From the NCBI RefSeq assembly GCF_001547755.1, contig NZ_AP013042.1, positions 1,178,001-1,242,000 of the forward strand: a stretch of DNA of 64,000 nucleotides. Direction: 5' to 3'. Below are positions 35,326-43,947 of the stretch, piece after piece. Positions within the stretch are counted from its first letter, which is position 1. Each line of letters begins with the position of its first letter. Source of the stretch: an endosymbiont of Bathymodiolus septemdierum str. Myojin knoll. Its GTDB lineage: Bacteria; Pseudomonadota; Gammaproteobacteria; PS1; Pseudothioglobaceae. The translations under genes and the position numbers were made by a program. The notes beneath the pieces were generated by a model, which was not told the origin of the DNA, did no database searches, and saw only the letters and a program-made list of their open reading frames with translations.

Positions 35326-36096
35326 TTAATCCTTGCCTAATGTTTGCTCTAATTTAACTTCATGGTCTTGCTCTTGTTTTAACGCCCAAGGAGAAATGTG
35401 GCGTTTTTTGCGTGCATCATCTACTTGGTTACGCGTCGGGCTAAAGAATATACCCGGAACATGTAATAATTTTGAAATTGGAAACAATGCCAATAATAAA
35501 AATGCCAAGAAAATATGCACCAAGAAATGAACCTCTGTTGGTAAATTAGCCCAATCAAAAGTCAACAAACCCGAAGCAAACCCTTTCACCATAATCACAT
35601 CAGTATGATTACTGGTAAATGTCATTACCACACCACTAACACCAATGACCAATATCAAAATTAGCATTAAATAATCAGACGGCGCTGAGATATAACGAAT
35701 TCGTTCAACCGTAATACGACGGCCTAACAAACCAATCAGTCCGATTACCATTGCAAATGCTGCGTATTTAAAGGGCTGAACCAATAAAAACACCTCTGGT
35801 AGGTTGCCTGGCCAAAAATAACGAGCATGACGAATTAAAACCAGTAGCAAACCTACATGGAATAGCCAGCCAAACAACCAAGTCCATTTGTTAGATTTAA
35901 ATAAACTCTCGAACAGCACAACTTCGCGTGCCATACGCATTACCACACCCGTTTGCGTTAACGGCGTCGGTGCAGTTGGAATTTTAAGAGGCGCAGGCGT
36001 AATCCAATACTGGTAAATCTTCCTTGCCATACCGACAACGAATATCACCAAGGATATATAAAATAAAGCCGTAAAAAAAATGCTTACTACTGACAT
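35326..36096 (-). CDS. dsrM: DsrM, membrane cytochrome b subunit
   Basis: A 256-aa NarI-like heme b protein with about six helices: an N-terminal helix, GWLFHVGLLLVLIRHARYFW with two histidines, the central LILILVIGVSGVVMTFTSNH and HFLVHIFLAFLLLALFPISKLLH. It passes electrons between menaquinol/ubiquinol and DsrK. It is separated from dsrC by 95 bases holding a stem-loop. Confidence 0.95.
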   Translation of the reverse strand: MSVVSIFFTALFYISLVIFVVGMARKIYQYWITPAPLKIPTAPTPLTQTGVVMRMAREVVLFESLFKSNKWTWLFGWLFHVGLLLVLIRHARYFWPGNLPEVFLLVQPFKYAAFAMVIGLIGLLGRRITVERIRYISAPSDYLMLILILVIGVSGVVMTFTSNHTDVIMVKGFASGLLTFDWANLPTEVHFLVHIFLAFLLLALFPISKLLHVPGIFFSPTRNQVDDARKKRHISPWALKQEQDHEVKLEQTLGKD

Positions 36097-36166
36097 ATTA
36101 CTCTCAAAAAATTCAAAAAATTTGGGAAAACATCCATTTAAAAATGAATGCTTTCAATCCTCAACA

Positions 36167-36182
36167 AGAAACCGAAGTTTCT
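36167..36182 (-). terminator. UUCG-capped stem-loop after dsrC
   Basis: On the minus strand AGAAAC-TTCG-GTTTCT lies 9 bases past the dsrC stop. The stable tetraloop and the lack of an immediate T-tract suggest an mRNA-stabilising or partial terminator element between dsrC and dsrM. That would let dsrABEFHC be expressed above dsrMKLJOPNR. Inference from structure only. Confidence 0.5.
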
Positions 36183-36191
36183 CGGAGGTAT

Positions 36192-36515
36192 TTAGATACA
36201 ACCAGTTGGCTTAGGAAGGCCAGCAAAACGACAACCTTGCTTACCTGGGCCATAAGGGAATAAAGAATAAAGGTACTTAGAGTTGCCTTTTTCTTTACCG
36301 AATTGTTTACCAATTGCTTTAGTAAGTACGCGAACCGCTGGTGCGATTTGATATTCTTCAAAGTAATCGCGTAAGAAATTGATCACATCCCAATGCTCTT
36401 CAGATAACTCAATATCATCACCTTTTGCCATTTCTACAGCAATTTCTTTGTTCCAATCACCTAGGTTTACCAAGAAACCTTCTTCGTCTACTTCTGCTCC
36501 ACATATTTCAGCCAT
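36192..36515 (-). CDS. dsrC: DsrC, sulfur carrier protein
   Basis: A 107-aa carrier with both conserved C-terminal-arm cysteines, C95 and C106 (GKQGCRFAGLPKPTGCI), needed to carry a persulfide and form the intramolecular disulfide or trisulfide. It has the insertion KEKGNSKYLYSLF before the arm, as in true DsrC. It receives sulfur from DsrEFH and presents it to DsrAB. An additional Cys5 is present near the N-terminus. Confidence 0.97.
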   Translation of the reverse strand: MAEICGAEVDEEGFLVNLGDWNKEIAVEMAKGDDIELSEEHWDVINFLRDYFEEYQIAPAVRVLTKAIGKQFGKEKGNSKYLYSLFPYGPGKQGCRFAGLPKPTGCI

Positions 36516-36566
36516 TTTTTACTCCTTTTTATCTTAAAATTAAACAATATACAGCGACTTAAATCG

Positions 36567-36863
36567 CTATAACCACGAAACCGCTGTTCCGTGCTCTACT
36601 ACTAAATCAACAAAGCCTTCATAGTCAACCAATTTAATGTTGTCTGCAACCTTTGATGAAATTCCTCTTGCGTCCACATCACCCTGCAACGCATACACTC
36701 TACCTTGTGCCGCCAAGTCGGCAAGCACTGAAGATTTTGTGTTTTTTGCAGCGGAAATAACGCCGTCTTCGATGAGTAAAATTACGCTTGTATCGTCAAT
36801 CGTATTAACACAAGACTGTAATGAATTACGCTCAAAAACTGATTTGTTTACTGTATGTAACAT
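36567..36863 (-). CDS. dsrH: DsrH, subunit of the DsrEFH sulfurtransferase
   Basis: A 98-aa TusB/DsrH-family protein: MLHTVNKSVFERNSLQSCVN (family Cys in the helix), VILLIEDGVISA, and VYALQGDVDARGISSKVADN. With DsrE and DsrF it forms the hexameric sulfur-transfer complex unique to oxidative Dsr organisms. It is 12 bases after dsrF. Confidence 0.94.
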   Translation of the reverse strand: MLHTVNKSVFERNSLQSCVNTIDDTSVILLIEDGVISAAKNTKSSVLADLAAQGRVYALQGDVDARGISSKVADNIKLVDYEGFVDLVVEHGTAVSWL

Positions 36864-36875
36864 AGTAACTACCCC

Positions 36876-37280
36876 TTAAAAACTTAAACAAACATCTTGC
36901 TCAGACATTATTTTAGTAAGTTCAGCGTTAGAAACAATCTTAACGCTTGGCTTTTCTGCCCAATCATCATCCTCATCTTCGTAAACCAAAGGCATAAGGT
37001 CATCTGCACTCAGTCCTCTTTCTTCCAAAGATTCAGCCGATACGAAAAGTTGGTTAATGTCATAGTCGCCAAGTGCATGATAGGTTTTAGAAAAGTTTTT
37101 CATACCAATACCATCTGTATTTTGACCTTTAACGATTTGATAAACACCATCGTCAATAAATGCCAAAGACACATCTTGCTCAAAAGCAGCAGCAATCAAC
37201 ACCACCTCTAATGACTCTAATGCATACACAGTACCATAAGGCGCCTTACGGTTTAAATACATAAATTTCTTTGTGCTCAT
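36876..37280 (-). CDS. dsrF: DsrF, subunit of the DsrEFH sulfurtransferase
   Basis: A 134-aa TusC/DsrF-family protein: MSTKKFMYLNRKAPYGTVYALESLEVVLIAAAF, VSLAFIDDGVYQIVKGQ, and the C-terminal SEQDVCLSF. ATG 37280 with GGAGAC upstream is the likely start rather than the TTG at 37292. Its ATG lies 2 bases past the dsrE stop. Confidence 0.94.
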   Translation of the reverse strand: MSTKKFMYLNRKAPYGTVYALESLEVVLIAAAFEQDVSLAFIDDGVYQIVKGQNTDGIGMKNFSKTYHALGDYDINQLFVSAESLEERGLSADDLMPLVYEDEDDDWAEKPSVKIVSNAELTKIMSEQDVCLSF

Positions 37281-37281
37281 C

Positions 37282-37683
37282 TTAGTCTCCAAATACCACT
37301 AAACGATCGGATTGAATGCCTGCTTCAATTAACTGACCTAAACCAGAGATACGAAACGCAGGATGAATATTATTACCTTCAATCGCATTCTTCCCAGCTT
37401 CAGCTTCATCAACCAAACCACGACGAAGTGCAGCAGCAATACAAACCACTAGCTCAGGCTCGCCATCCGCATTTTTAATATTTAATGATGCCCAATTATT
37501 GACAACATGACGATCGTCTTGTGGCGGCACGGTAAAGCGTGTCGCGTTATCAACGCCATCATGATAAAAGAACACACGAAAAATCTCGTGTCCTTTTGCA
37601 ATTGCAGCCTTAGCAAACTGATACGCTGTATCAGATGCTTGGTGCTGGTATGGACCTTCGTTAACTTGAATAGAAATCTTCAT
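37282..37683 (-). CDS. dsrE: DsrE, sulfur-binding subunit of DsrEFH
   Basis: A 133-aa TusD/DsrE protein: MKISIQVNEGPYQHQASDTA, GHEIFRVFFYHDGVDNA, and the sulfur-accepting cysteine in PELVVCIAAALRRGLVD. It accepts persulfide sulfur and passes it to DsrC. ATG 37683 is chosen; a TTG three codons upstream is unlikely. Confidence 0.95.
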   Translation of the reverse strand: MKISIQVNEGPYQHQASDTAYQFAKAAIAKGHEIFRVFFYHDGVDNATRFTVPPQDDRHVVNNWASLNIKNADGEPELVVCIAAALRRGLVDEAEAGKNAIEGNNIHPAFRISGLGQLIEAGIQSDRLVVFGD

Positions 37684-37695
37684 TTTGACCAACCC

Positions 37696-38769
37696 TTAAA
37701 AACGAATATAAGCAGAAGAGTTCAACTGATGACGCGTACCTTTCCAGTCAGAAACATGGAATTTAGTAAACGGCAATCCAGTCTTCTCAAAGAATGCCGG
37801 CCAGCCAATACGCTCAACCCATTCTCCAACACGCTCCCAATCACGAGCATCGCCTTTATAAACGGCAAGAATTTTCTTAACAACGGCGCCAACTTCCGGC
37901 CATCTTGGTGGATTGTTTGGTAGACCTGCTGCCACAAGCTTCTGGAAAGAAGGCTTAGAACGCGCATTCGAGTGTTTACCACCAATCCAAATAGCAATCT
38001 TAGAATGCTCTGGATCGTTGATTTGCATCGGAGGACAAGGTGGGAAGCAAGCACCACAACAGATACATTTCTTCTCATCAACTTCCAAAGTAGGCTTGCC
38101 GTTAACCATCGCAGGACGAATCGCAGCAACAGGACAACGCGCAACAACCGTTGGTCGCTCGCAAACATTTGCCACTAAATCGTGGTTAATCTTTGGTGGC
38201 TTAGTATGTTGAATGTTAATCGCAATATCACCATGACCACCACAGTTAATTTGGCAACAAGAAGTGGTCATATGCACACGATTAGGCATTTCTTCTTTTT
38301 TATATTCATCATACAACTCATCCATCAATGCTTTAACAACACCTGATGCATCGGTTCCTGGGATATCACAATGCAACCAACCTTGAGTATGTGAAATCAT
38401 TGATACGGTTGGTCCTGTTCCACCTACTGGAAAGCCAGCAGATTCTAATGCTTCAATCAATGGTGCAACTTTTTCTTCCTTGTCAACCATAAATTCAACA
38501 TTTGAACGAATAGTGAAGCGGATATAGCCATCGCCAAATTCATCAGCAATATCTGCTAATTTTTTAATAGTGTAAACATCCATTTGTCTTTGTGTGCCAC
38601 AACGAACAGTCCAAATTTCTTCATTATGCTTTGAAGTATGGTGTAATACACCTGGACGAGGACGGTCATGGTAAGCCCATGCGCCATAGTTACGACGCAT
38701 TGTTGGGTGCATATATTGTACAGGATCAGGACAACCTGATTCGATAGGCATTCTAACTGGTTCAGCCAT
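37696..38769 (-). CDS. dsrB: dissimilatory sulfite reductase beta subunit (reverse type)
   Basis: A 357-aa subunit. Siroheme/4Fe-4S ligands are in TTSCCQINCGGHGD and NVCERPTVVARCP; the ferredoxin insert is CICCGACFPPCPPMQIND. It contains the substrate-channel and siroheme-binding arginine/lysine regions RCGTQRQMDVYTI and RFTIRSNVEFMV. With DsrA it forms the cytoplasmic heterotetramer that oxidises sulfur on DsrC to sulfite. Confidence 0.97.
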   Translation of the reverse strand: MAEPVRMPIESGCPDPVQYMHPTMRRNYGAWAYHDRPRPGVLHHTSKHNEEIWTVRCGTQRQMDVYTIKKLADIADEFGDGYIRFTIRSNVEFMVDKEEKVAPLIEALESAGFPVGGTGPTVSMISHTQGWLHCDIPGTDASGVVKALMDELYDEYKKEEMPNRVHMTTSCCQINCGGHGDIAINIQHTKPPKINHDLVANVCERPTVVARCPVAAIRPAMVNGKPTLEVDEKKCICCGACFPPCPPMQINDPEHSKIAIWIGGKHSNARSKPSFQKLVAAGLPNNPPRWPEVGAVVKKILAVYKGDARDWERVGEWVERIGWPAFFEKTGLPFTKFHVSDWKGTRHQLNSSAYIRF

Positions 38770-38802
38770 AATATTTTCTCCTAAATTTCTTAATTAAATA
38801 AA

Positions 38803-40107
38803 TTACGCGTTTGCTTCGGCTTTGTTTTCAAACCATTTAACCGCTTCTTCGTCCCATTTGTCCATACGAACATATGACATATAACGAGGCGAGTTAACCA
38901 TGTTAGGATTAACATCTAAGCCAATACCTTCCATGAAGTTTACAATACCGATGCGCTCAATCATTTCACCAGTGCGCTCGTGCTCTAGTGCATTTTCAGC
39001 GAAGAAATCAATCACTTCACCTGCTAATTCTTCGATTGCCTCATAATCCTCTTCAGTTTCAAGTTTCATAAATGGCACAACAACCGTACCAAATAAGTCA
39101 CCAATCTTCAATGTGCGTTTTCCACCCATACAGATAGTAACGCCTTTGTCGTCGCCCGTCGCTAAGATTGCACCTTCGGCAGCATCACTAATATACTTAT
39201 GTGTCAATGGTGAGGTTGCATTTAAACAATGCATACACTTGACGCAGTTTTTATTGTCAATTGTCAATGAAGTATCAGATTCAATCTTCATTGCTTGCGT
39301 TGGACAACGAGAAGTAATGTTGTCAACCACATAGTCCATACCTTTGTCCGCTACCATTGCTTTCCATGCGTCTTGGTTGATTTTAATATCATCTCTCCAA
39401 GTGCCGATGGTTGAAAAGTCTGAACGCTCAATAGAGTTCATACAGTCGTTTGCACAACCTGAAACTTTAAATTTCATTTTGTATGGCAATGCTGGTCTGT
39501 GCATATCGTCAAGGAATGCATTAACCAATGTACGCAATGCAGCTTGCTCATTCGTGTTTGACATTTCACAACGCGAAGCGCCTACACATGACATACCCGT
39601 ACGAACCGCAGGACCTGCACCACCCATATCAAAACCATAGTCGTTAAATTTGTTGAAAATAGTTTGTGTTGTTTCTTCACTTGCGCCTTGCAACATAATA
39701 TCACCTGACTGACCATGGAATGCGATCAAGCCAGAACCGCCATTGTCAACAAACATATCACACATATCTCTTAATAATTTAGAGGTGTAATGCATACCTG
39801 CTGGCGGTTGAATTCTTAAGGTGTGAAATTCACCTGCGTCTTTAAATTTATATTCGCCTTCTTCGTTTTTAAGTTCGTTAAAGCGAGGAATTACACCGCC
39901 ACCATAACCAACAACACCAACTGTGCCACCTTTCCAGTAACCTTTTTTAGTTACATAAGAGGTTTCAAGTGTTGCCAAAACATCACGAACCATGCTTGCG
40001 CCAGCGTGATCGTCTTGTGCAAGACGCTTAAGACCTGTTACAAACGAAGGCCATGGACCATTTTCCAACTCATCAAGGTTGGGCGTGTTATATAACTCTT
40101 TTGCCAT
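38803..40107 (-). CDS. dsrA: dissimilatory sulfite reductase alpha subunit (reverse type)
   Basis: A 434-aa subunit with GMSCVGASRCEMSNTNEQAA and KVSGCANDCMNSIERSDF binding the siroheme-coupled cluster, and a ferredoxin motif CVKCMHCLNATSPLTHKY. It heads the fourteen-gene dsr cluster. A good Shine-Dalgarno (TTGGAGAAAT) precedes the ATG and a sigma70 promoter lies about 70 bases upstream. Confidence 0.97.
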   Translation of the reverse strand: MAKELYNTPNLDELENGPWPSFVTGLKRLAQDDHAGASMVRDVLATLETSYVTKKGYWKGGTVGVVGYGGGVIPRFNELKNEEGEYKFKDAGEFHTLRIQPPAGMHYTSKLLRDMCDMFVDNGGSGLIAFHGQSGDIMLQGASEETTQTIFNKFNDYGFDMGGAGPAVRTGMSCVGASRCEMSNTNEQAALRTLVNAFLDDMHRPALPYKMKFKVSGCANDCMNSIERSDFSTIGTWRDDIKINQDAWKAMVADKGMDYVVDNITSRCPTQAMKIESDTSLTIDNKNCVKCMHCLNATSPLTHKYISDAAEGAILATGDDKGVTICMGGKRTLKIGDLFGTVVVPFMKLETEEDYEAIEELAGEVIDFFAENALEHERTGEMIERIGIVNFMEGIGLDVNPNMVNSPRYMSYVRMDKWDEEAVKWFENKAEANA

Positions 40108-40172
40108 TTTATTTCTCCAATAATTTTAATAAATTTCCTAATCCCCAAGAAAAGGAAATGTGAACGGGAGAT

Positions 40173-40225
40173 ATTATACGCAAATACCAAAAAATACCAA
40201 GATTTATTCGTGTTTTATTAGTGGT
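40173..40225 (-). promoter_or_regulatory. dsr operon promoter with repeated TTGGTATTT boxes
   Basis: On the minus strand -35 TTGGTA (complement of 40195-40200) and -10 TATAAT (complement of 40173-40178) are 16 bases apart. TTGGTATTT occurs twice in tandem across the -35/spacer, and an inverted AAATACCA lies just upstream near 40221-40228. These could be activator or repressor sites. No regulator is identified. Confidence 0.6.
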
Positions 40226-40272
40226 ATTTAAGACTATCCCTTAGGAGGTATAAGACAATAAAAAAAGCGTGG

Positions 40273-40404
40273 TTACTTTTTTAGAATAAGTGCAATGACA
40301 ATAAAACCAATGCCAGTTAATACAGGTGCAATAATGCCATTAGTAACGCCAACAACTATCATACTGAGTGCAATTATTAAGAGTAGTATTAATAGGTATT
40401 TCAT
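40273..40404 (-). CDS. 43-aa hydrophobic peptide coupled to gltD
   Basis: ATG at 40404 overlaps the gltD stop (ATGA). The product starts [20 protein letters not shown], continues [23 protein letters not shown], and is almost entirely membrane-spanning (two helices with a central TNG turn and a KK end). The overlap and the clean hydrophobic profile argue for translation. It resembles small membrane peptides of unknown role. Confidence 0.6.
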   Translation of the reverse strand: MKYLLILLLIIALSMIVVGVTNGIIAPVLTGIGFIVIALILKK

Positions 40405-41834
40405 GTTAAATAGTCGTTAACTTTAGCGGCGACGCCACGACCTTCGTTAATCGCCCAAACGACTAATGACTGACCACGACGGCAATCGCCAGCTGTGAAA
40501 ATACCTTTTTTAGAGGTGGCGTATTCGCCATAGTTGGCTTGGTAATTGCCGTGTTTATCTAAATCAATGTTTGCATCGGTGCTTAAATAATGTTCTGGTG
40601 CGGTGAAACCCATAGATAATAAAACCAATTGCGTGTTCCAGGTTTTTTCACTGCCGTTAATTTCAATCAACTTGCCGTCTTTGAAATCAACATTCACCGT
40701 ATTTAATCCAATAACTTTGCCCTCTGCATCTTTATTAAATGACTTGGTCAGCAAATGATATTGCCTCGGATCTGTGCCAAAAACTTTTGTGGCTTCTTCG
40801 TGTCCATAATCCACACGATAAATCAACGGCCAGAGTGGCCAAGGGTTGTTTTCCGCGCGATTTTTAGGTGGTTTGCCCATGAGTTCAAAATTCACAATCG
40901 ATTTCGCACCTTGTCGCAACGCCGTGCCGATACAATCCGTACCTGTATCGCCACCGCCAATAACAATCACATCCTTATCTTTGGCGGACAAGTTTGATTC
41001 ATCGGCGTGTCCAGTGTTTAATAAACTCTGCGTATTCGCCGTCAAATATTCCATTGCCAAATGCACACCTTGGGCATCGCGATTGTCCACTGGTAAATCA
41101 CGCGCCTTGGTTGCACCCGTGGTAAACACCAAAGCATCGAAATCTTTTTGTAATTGCTTAGTCGTTACATCCTTGCCGACATTGACATTGGTAATAAACG
41201 CAATCCCCGATGCTTTTAGCAGATCCACACGGCGGGCAACCACATCTTTGCCAAGTTTCATATTAGGAATGCCGTACATTAGTAAGCCACCAATTCTATC
41301 GGCACGCTCAAAAACAGTCACGCTATGCCCCAACTTGTTTAATTCTTCTGCTGTCGCCAAACCCGCAGGACCCGAGCCAACCACTGCGACTTTTTTACCT
41401 GTACGCTTTGAGACGATATGCGGCTGAATCCAGCCTTCTTCAAAACCACGGTCAACAATCGCCTGTTCAATATTTTTAATTGTTACTGCTGGATTGTTTA
41501 TCCCTAGCACGCACGCACCCTCACAAGGCGCAGGACAGACGCGCCCAGTAAACTCAGGGAAATTATTAGTCTTATGTAATCGCACCAACGCTTCTTGCCA
41601 CTTATCGTGATACACCAAATCATTCCACTCAGGAATTAAATTATCGACAGGGCAGCCGTTGTTCGACTGACAAAACGGCACACCGCAATCCATACATCTT
41701 GCACCTTGATTTTGCAGATGGGCAACATCGTGCGCCCCTGAAAATATTTCATCATAATCCTTAAGTCGCAAATCCACAGGGCGATACGCCTCTGTTTTTC
41801 TATCAAATTCCTTAAAGCCTGTTATTTTTCCCAT
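40401..41834 (-). CDS. gltD: glutamate synthase small subunit
   Basis: A 477-aa NADPH-dependent flavoprotein that feeds electrons to GltB, which is not in this window. It starts [20 protein letters not shown] and has [63 protein letters not shown] for FAD and [24 protein letters not shown] for NADPH. ATG 41834 is chosen on homology. It lies upstream of the dsr cluster and is homologous to the core of DsrL. Confidence 0.93.
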   Translation of the reverse strand: MGKITGFKEFDRKTEAYRPVDLRLKDYDEIFSGAHDVAHLQNQGARCMDCGVPFCQSNNGCPVDNLIPEWNDLVYHDKWQEALVRLHKTNNFPEFTGRVCPAPCEGACVLGINNPAVTIKNIEQAIVDRGFEEGWIQPHIVSKRTGKKVAVVGSGPAGLATAEELNKLGHSVTVFERADRIGGLLMYGIPNMKLGKDVVARRVDLLKASGIAFITNVNVGKDVTTKQLQKDFDALVFTTGATKARDLPVDNRDAQGVHLAMEYLTANTQSLLNTGHADESNLSAKDKDVIVIGGGDTGTDCIGTALRQGAKSIVNFELMGKPPKNRAENNPWPLWPLIYRVDYGHEEATKVFGTDPRQYHLLTKSFNKDAEGKVIGLNTVNVDFKDGKLIEINGSEKTWNTQLVLLSMGFTAPEHYLSTDANIDLDKHGNYQANYGEYATSKKGIFTAGDCRRGQSLVVWAINEGRGVAAKVNDYLT

Positions 41835-41872
41835 GACAAAATCTATACTTAACAAAAGTGCATAATTATATC

Positions 41873-41901
41873 TTGTTTAACAATCATAATGACTGTATAA
41901 T
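41873..41901 (+). promoter_or_regulatory. rplS promoter
   Basis: TTGTTT (41873-41878), 17-base spacer, TATAAT (41896-41901), a near-consensus sigma70 promoter 39 bases before the rplS ATG. It shows rplS has its own promoter here. Confidence 0.7.
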
Positions 41902-41938
41902 TGCCCCTTTTTAAAGATTTGAACGAAGGAATACAGTC

Positions 41939-42292
41939 ATGAATATAATTGACCAAATTGAAAACGAACAATTAAGAACGGACCTCCCTGCGTTCGCATC
42001 AGGCGACACAATTATTGTCCAAGTGAAGGTGCGTGAAGGCGACCGCGAAAGATTACAAGCATTTGAAGGCGTGGTAATTGCTAAGAAAAACCGTGGTATC
42101 GGTTCAGCATTTACCGTGAGAAAAATTTCTCATGGCGAAGGCGTTGAGCGTGTTTTTCAAACCCATTCAAAAATGATTGACTCAGTAGAGGTCAAACGAC
42201 GCGGTAAAGTTCGTCAAGCAAAGTTATATTATCTTCGTGGGCTTACAGGTAAAAAAGCAAGAATTAAAGAAAAGTTGGCTGCTAGGAAATAA
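41939..42292 (+). CDS. rplS: 50S ribosomal protein L19
   Basis: A 117-aa protein: [70 protein letters not shown], and the basic [19 protein letters not shown]. It binds at the interface of the ribosomal subunits. In most gammaproteobacteria it follows rpsP-rimM-trmD; here it stands alone with its own promoter and terminator. Confidence 0.97.
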   Translation: MNIIDQIENEQLRTDLPAFASGDTIIVQVKVREGDRERLQAFEGVVIAKKNRGIGSAFTVRKISHGEGVERVFQTHSKMIDSVEVKRRGKVRQAKLYYLRGLTGKKARIKEKLAARK

Positions 42293-42312
42293 TAGCGAAC
42301 CAAGTTTTTTAG

Positions 42313-42341
42313 AAATACCGACACTGCGTCGGTATTTTTTT
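42313..42341 (+). terminator. Rho-independent terminator of rplS
   Basis: Perfect 10-bp stem AAATACCGAC / GTCGGTATTT (42313-42322 and 42328-42337) with loop ACTGC and a T-run of seven. Confidence 0.92.
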
Positions 42342-42346
42342 GTCTA

Positions 42347-42508
42347 ATATCATTTTCAAAAATAAAATGAATAATATAGTGCTTATAATCGCCCAAGCAT
42401 TATCAGTAAAAATCCCTATGTTACTGATTGATAACATTGAAATTTTTACTGATAATGCTTGGGATGAGAATGCGCGCTAGATTGTTTAGTTTATTTTTGA
42501 AATTGGTA
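42347..42508. repeat. 160-bp nested palindrome between rplS and xerD
   Basis: Inner arms of 22 bp (42392-42413 and 42442-42463) are perfect: CCCAAGCATTATCAGTAAAA plus AT. Outer arms TTTCAAAAATAAA (42354-42366) and its complement (42490-42502) are also perfect, and the bases between can be aligned loosely. A central ATGTTA/TAACAT completes the fold. No ORF is inside. It resembles a MITE or a large regulatory hairpin. Confidence 0.85.
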
Positions 42509-42520
42509 TAGAATTTAATA

Positions 42521-43396
42521 ATGGAAAACAACCCAGCTATTATCGACCAATTCCTTGACCACTACTGGCTTTCTACTGGTGCCAGTCACAACACCTTGTC
42601 TGCCTATCGCTCCGATCTAAAAATATTCTCAAAGTGGCTAAATCATCCATTAGAATCTGTGGAAGACACCATAATCAACGACTATTTCAAATACCGTTCA
42701 CTCAACCCAGCCACTCAAGCACGCATCCTTACCTGCTTAGGTACTTTTTATAATTATTTAGTCGCTACAAAAATCATTGCTATTAACCCCACCGAAAAAC
42801 TCCACCAACCCAAACAAGGGCAAAAACTCCCTACCTTTCTCAACATCAACGAAGTAGAATCCCTATTAGATGCCCCGGATGAAAAAACTGGTTTCGGCAT
42901 GCGCGACCGTGCTATGTTAGAACTGTTATATTCCTGTGGATTACGCGTCTCAGAACTCGTCAACTTAGAATGCCACAACCTAAATCTAAACGAAGAATAC
43001 ATTCGCATTCACGGCAAGGGCAACAAAGAGCGCATACTCCCAATGGGCGAAGTGGCAATGGATTACCTTACCATCTACGAAAAAAAATCCCGCCCCTTTC
43101 TGCTAAAAAATGGCCAGAACAATGCCTATTTCCTTAGTAATCGCGGTGCAGGCATGAGCCGTCAAAACTTCTTTTACATCATTAAGTCCTACGCCGTAAA
43201 AGCTGGGATTGACAAACCTCTCTCCCCACATACCCTTCGACACGCCTTTGCCACCCACCTAGTGCAACAAGGCGCTGACCTTCGCAGCGTACAACTTATG
43301 TTAGGGCATAGTGATATTTCTACCACACAGATTTACACTCATATCCAAAATACCCAACTTAAATCTCAACATCGTAAGCATCACCCTCGCGGCTAA
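42521..43396 (+). CDS. xerD: site-specific tyrosine recombinase XerD
   Basis: XerD with XerC resolves chromosome dimers at dif. The 291-aa protein has the XerD-type start IIDQFLDHYWLSTGASHNTLSAYRSDL, catalytic R in CGLRVSELVNL, K in GKGNKER, HTLRH, LGHSD and the nucleophile Y in TQIYTH, and the XerD-like ending HRKHHPRG. It has no integron-type insertion. Confidence 0.93.
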   Translation: MENNPAIIDQFLDHYWLSTGASHNTLSAYRSDLKIFSKWLNHPLESVEDTIINDYFKYRSLNPATQARILTCLGTFYNYLVATKIIAINPTEKLHQPKQGQKLPTFLNINEVESLLDAPDEKTGFGMRDRAMLELLYSCGLRVSELVNLECHNLNLNEEYIRIHGKGNKERILPMGEVAMDYLTIYEKKSRPFLLKNGQNNAYFLSNRGAGMSRQNFFYIIKSYAVKAGIDKPLSPHTLRHAFATHLVQQGADLRSVQLMLGHSDISTTQIYTHIQNTQLKSQHRKHHPRG

Positions 43397-43416
43397 TTTT
43401 ATACAGCTACATTTGT

Positions 43417-43461
43417 CTGAGATTGCGCACCTAATGGAACTTTTTCAGTGCGTAGCCTCAG
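43417..43461. terminator. imperfect hairpin between xerD and greA
   Basis: CTGAG...GCGCAC pairs with GTGCGT...CTCAG (43417-43430 and 43448-43461) in the only gap between two convergent genes. There is no strong T-tract, so terminator function is tentative. Confidence 0.4.
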
Positions 43462-43462
43462 T

Positions 43463-43939
43463 TTAGATATATTCGACTTCTAAAATTTCGTATTGAATTT
43501 TACCAGCTGGCGCGTTGACAGTTACTTCGTCACCTTCTTCGTTGCCGAGTAAGGCGCTGGCAATTGGGGAGTGGCAGGAGATTTTTTTGAGGGTGATATC
43601 AGATTCATCTTCACCGACGATTTGGTAGGTGATTTCGCTGTCATCTTTGAGGTTCATCAGCGTAACGGTGGTGCCAAAAACGCAGCGACCGTCTTGATTT
43701 AGTTTAGCAACATCAATAACCTGCATACGCGAGAGTTTTGACTCAATTTCTTTGATGCGACCTTCGATGAAACCCTGCTCTTCTTTGGCAGCATGGTATT
43801 CGGCATTTTCTTTTAGGTCGCCATGTGCACGAGCGGTGGCAATTTCTTCAACGATACGGGGGCGTTCAATATCTTTTAGATTGCGTAATTCTACTTCTAA
43901 AGCTTTTGCGCCTGCGACGGTCATTGGTATATTTTCCAT
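43463..43939 (-). CDS. greA: transcription elongation factor GreA
   Basis: A 158-aa cleavage factor that rescues backtracked RNA polymerase. The N-terminal coiled coil ([22 protein letters not shown] to about residue 78) contains the acidic tip [20 protein letters not shown]. The C-terminal FKBP-like domain ends [17 protein letters not shown]. It is 8 bases after carB, the common carA-carB-greA order. Confidence 0.96.
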   Translation of the reverse strand: MENIPMTVAGAKALEVELRNLKDIERPRIVEEIATARAHGDLKENAEYHAAKEEQGFIEGRIKEIESKLSRMQVIDVAKLNQDGRCVFGTTVTLMNLKDDSEITYQIVGEDESDITLKKISCHSPIASALLGNEEGDEVTVNAPAGKIQYEILEVEYI

Positions 43940-43947
43940 ATTGCCTC

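Noticed and set aside
40401-41834. gltD as an extra dsrL paralogue belonging to the dsr operon
   Set aside because: It lacks the C-terminal ferredoxin domain of DsrL, matches GltD in length and start, and is separated from dsrA by a promoter.
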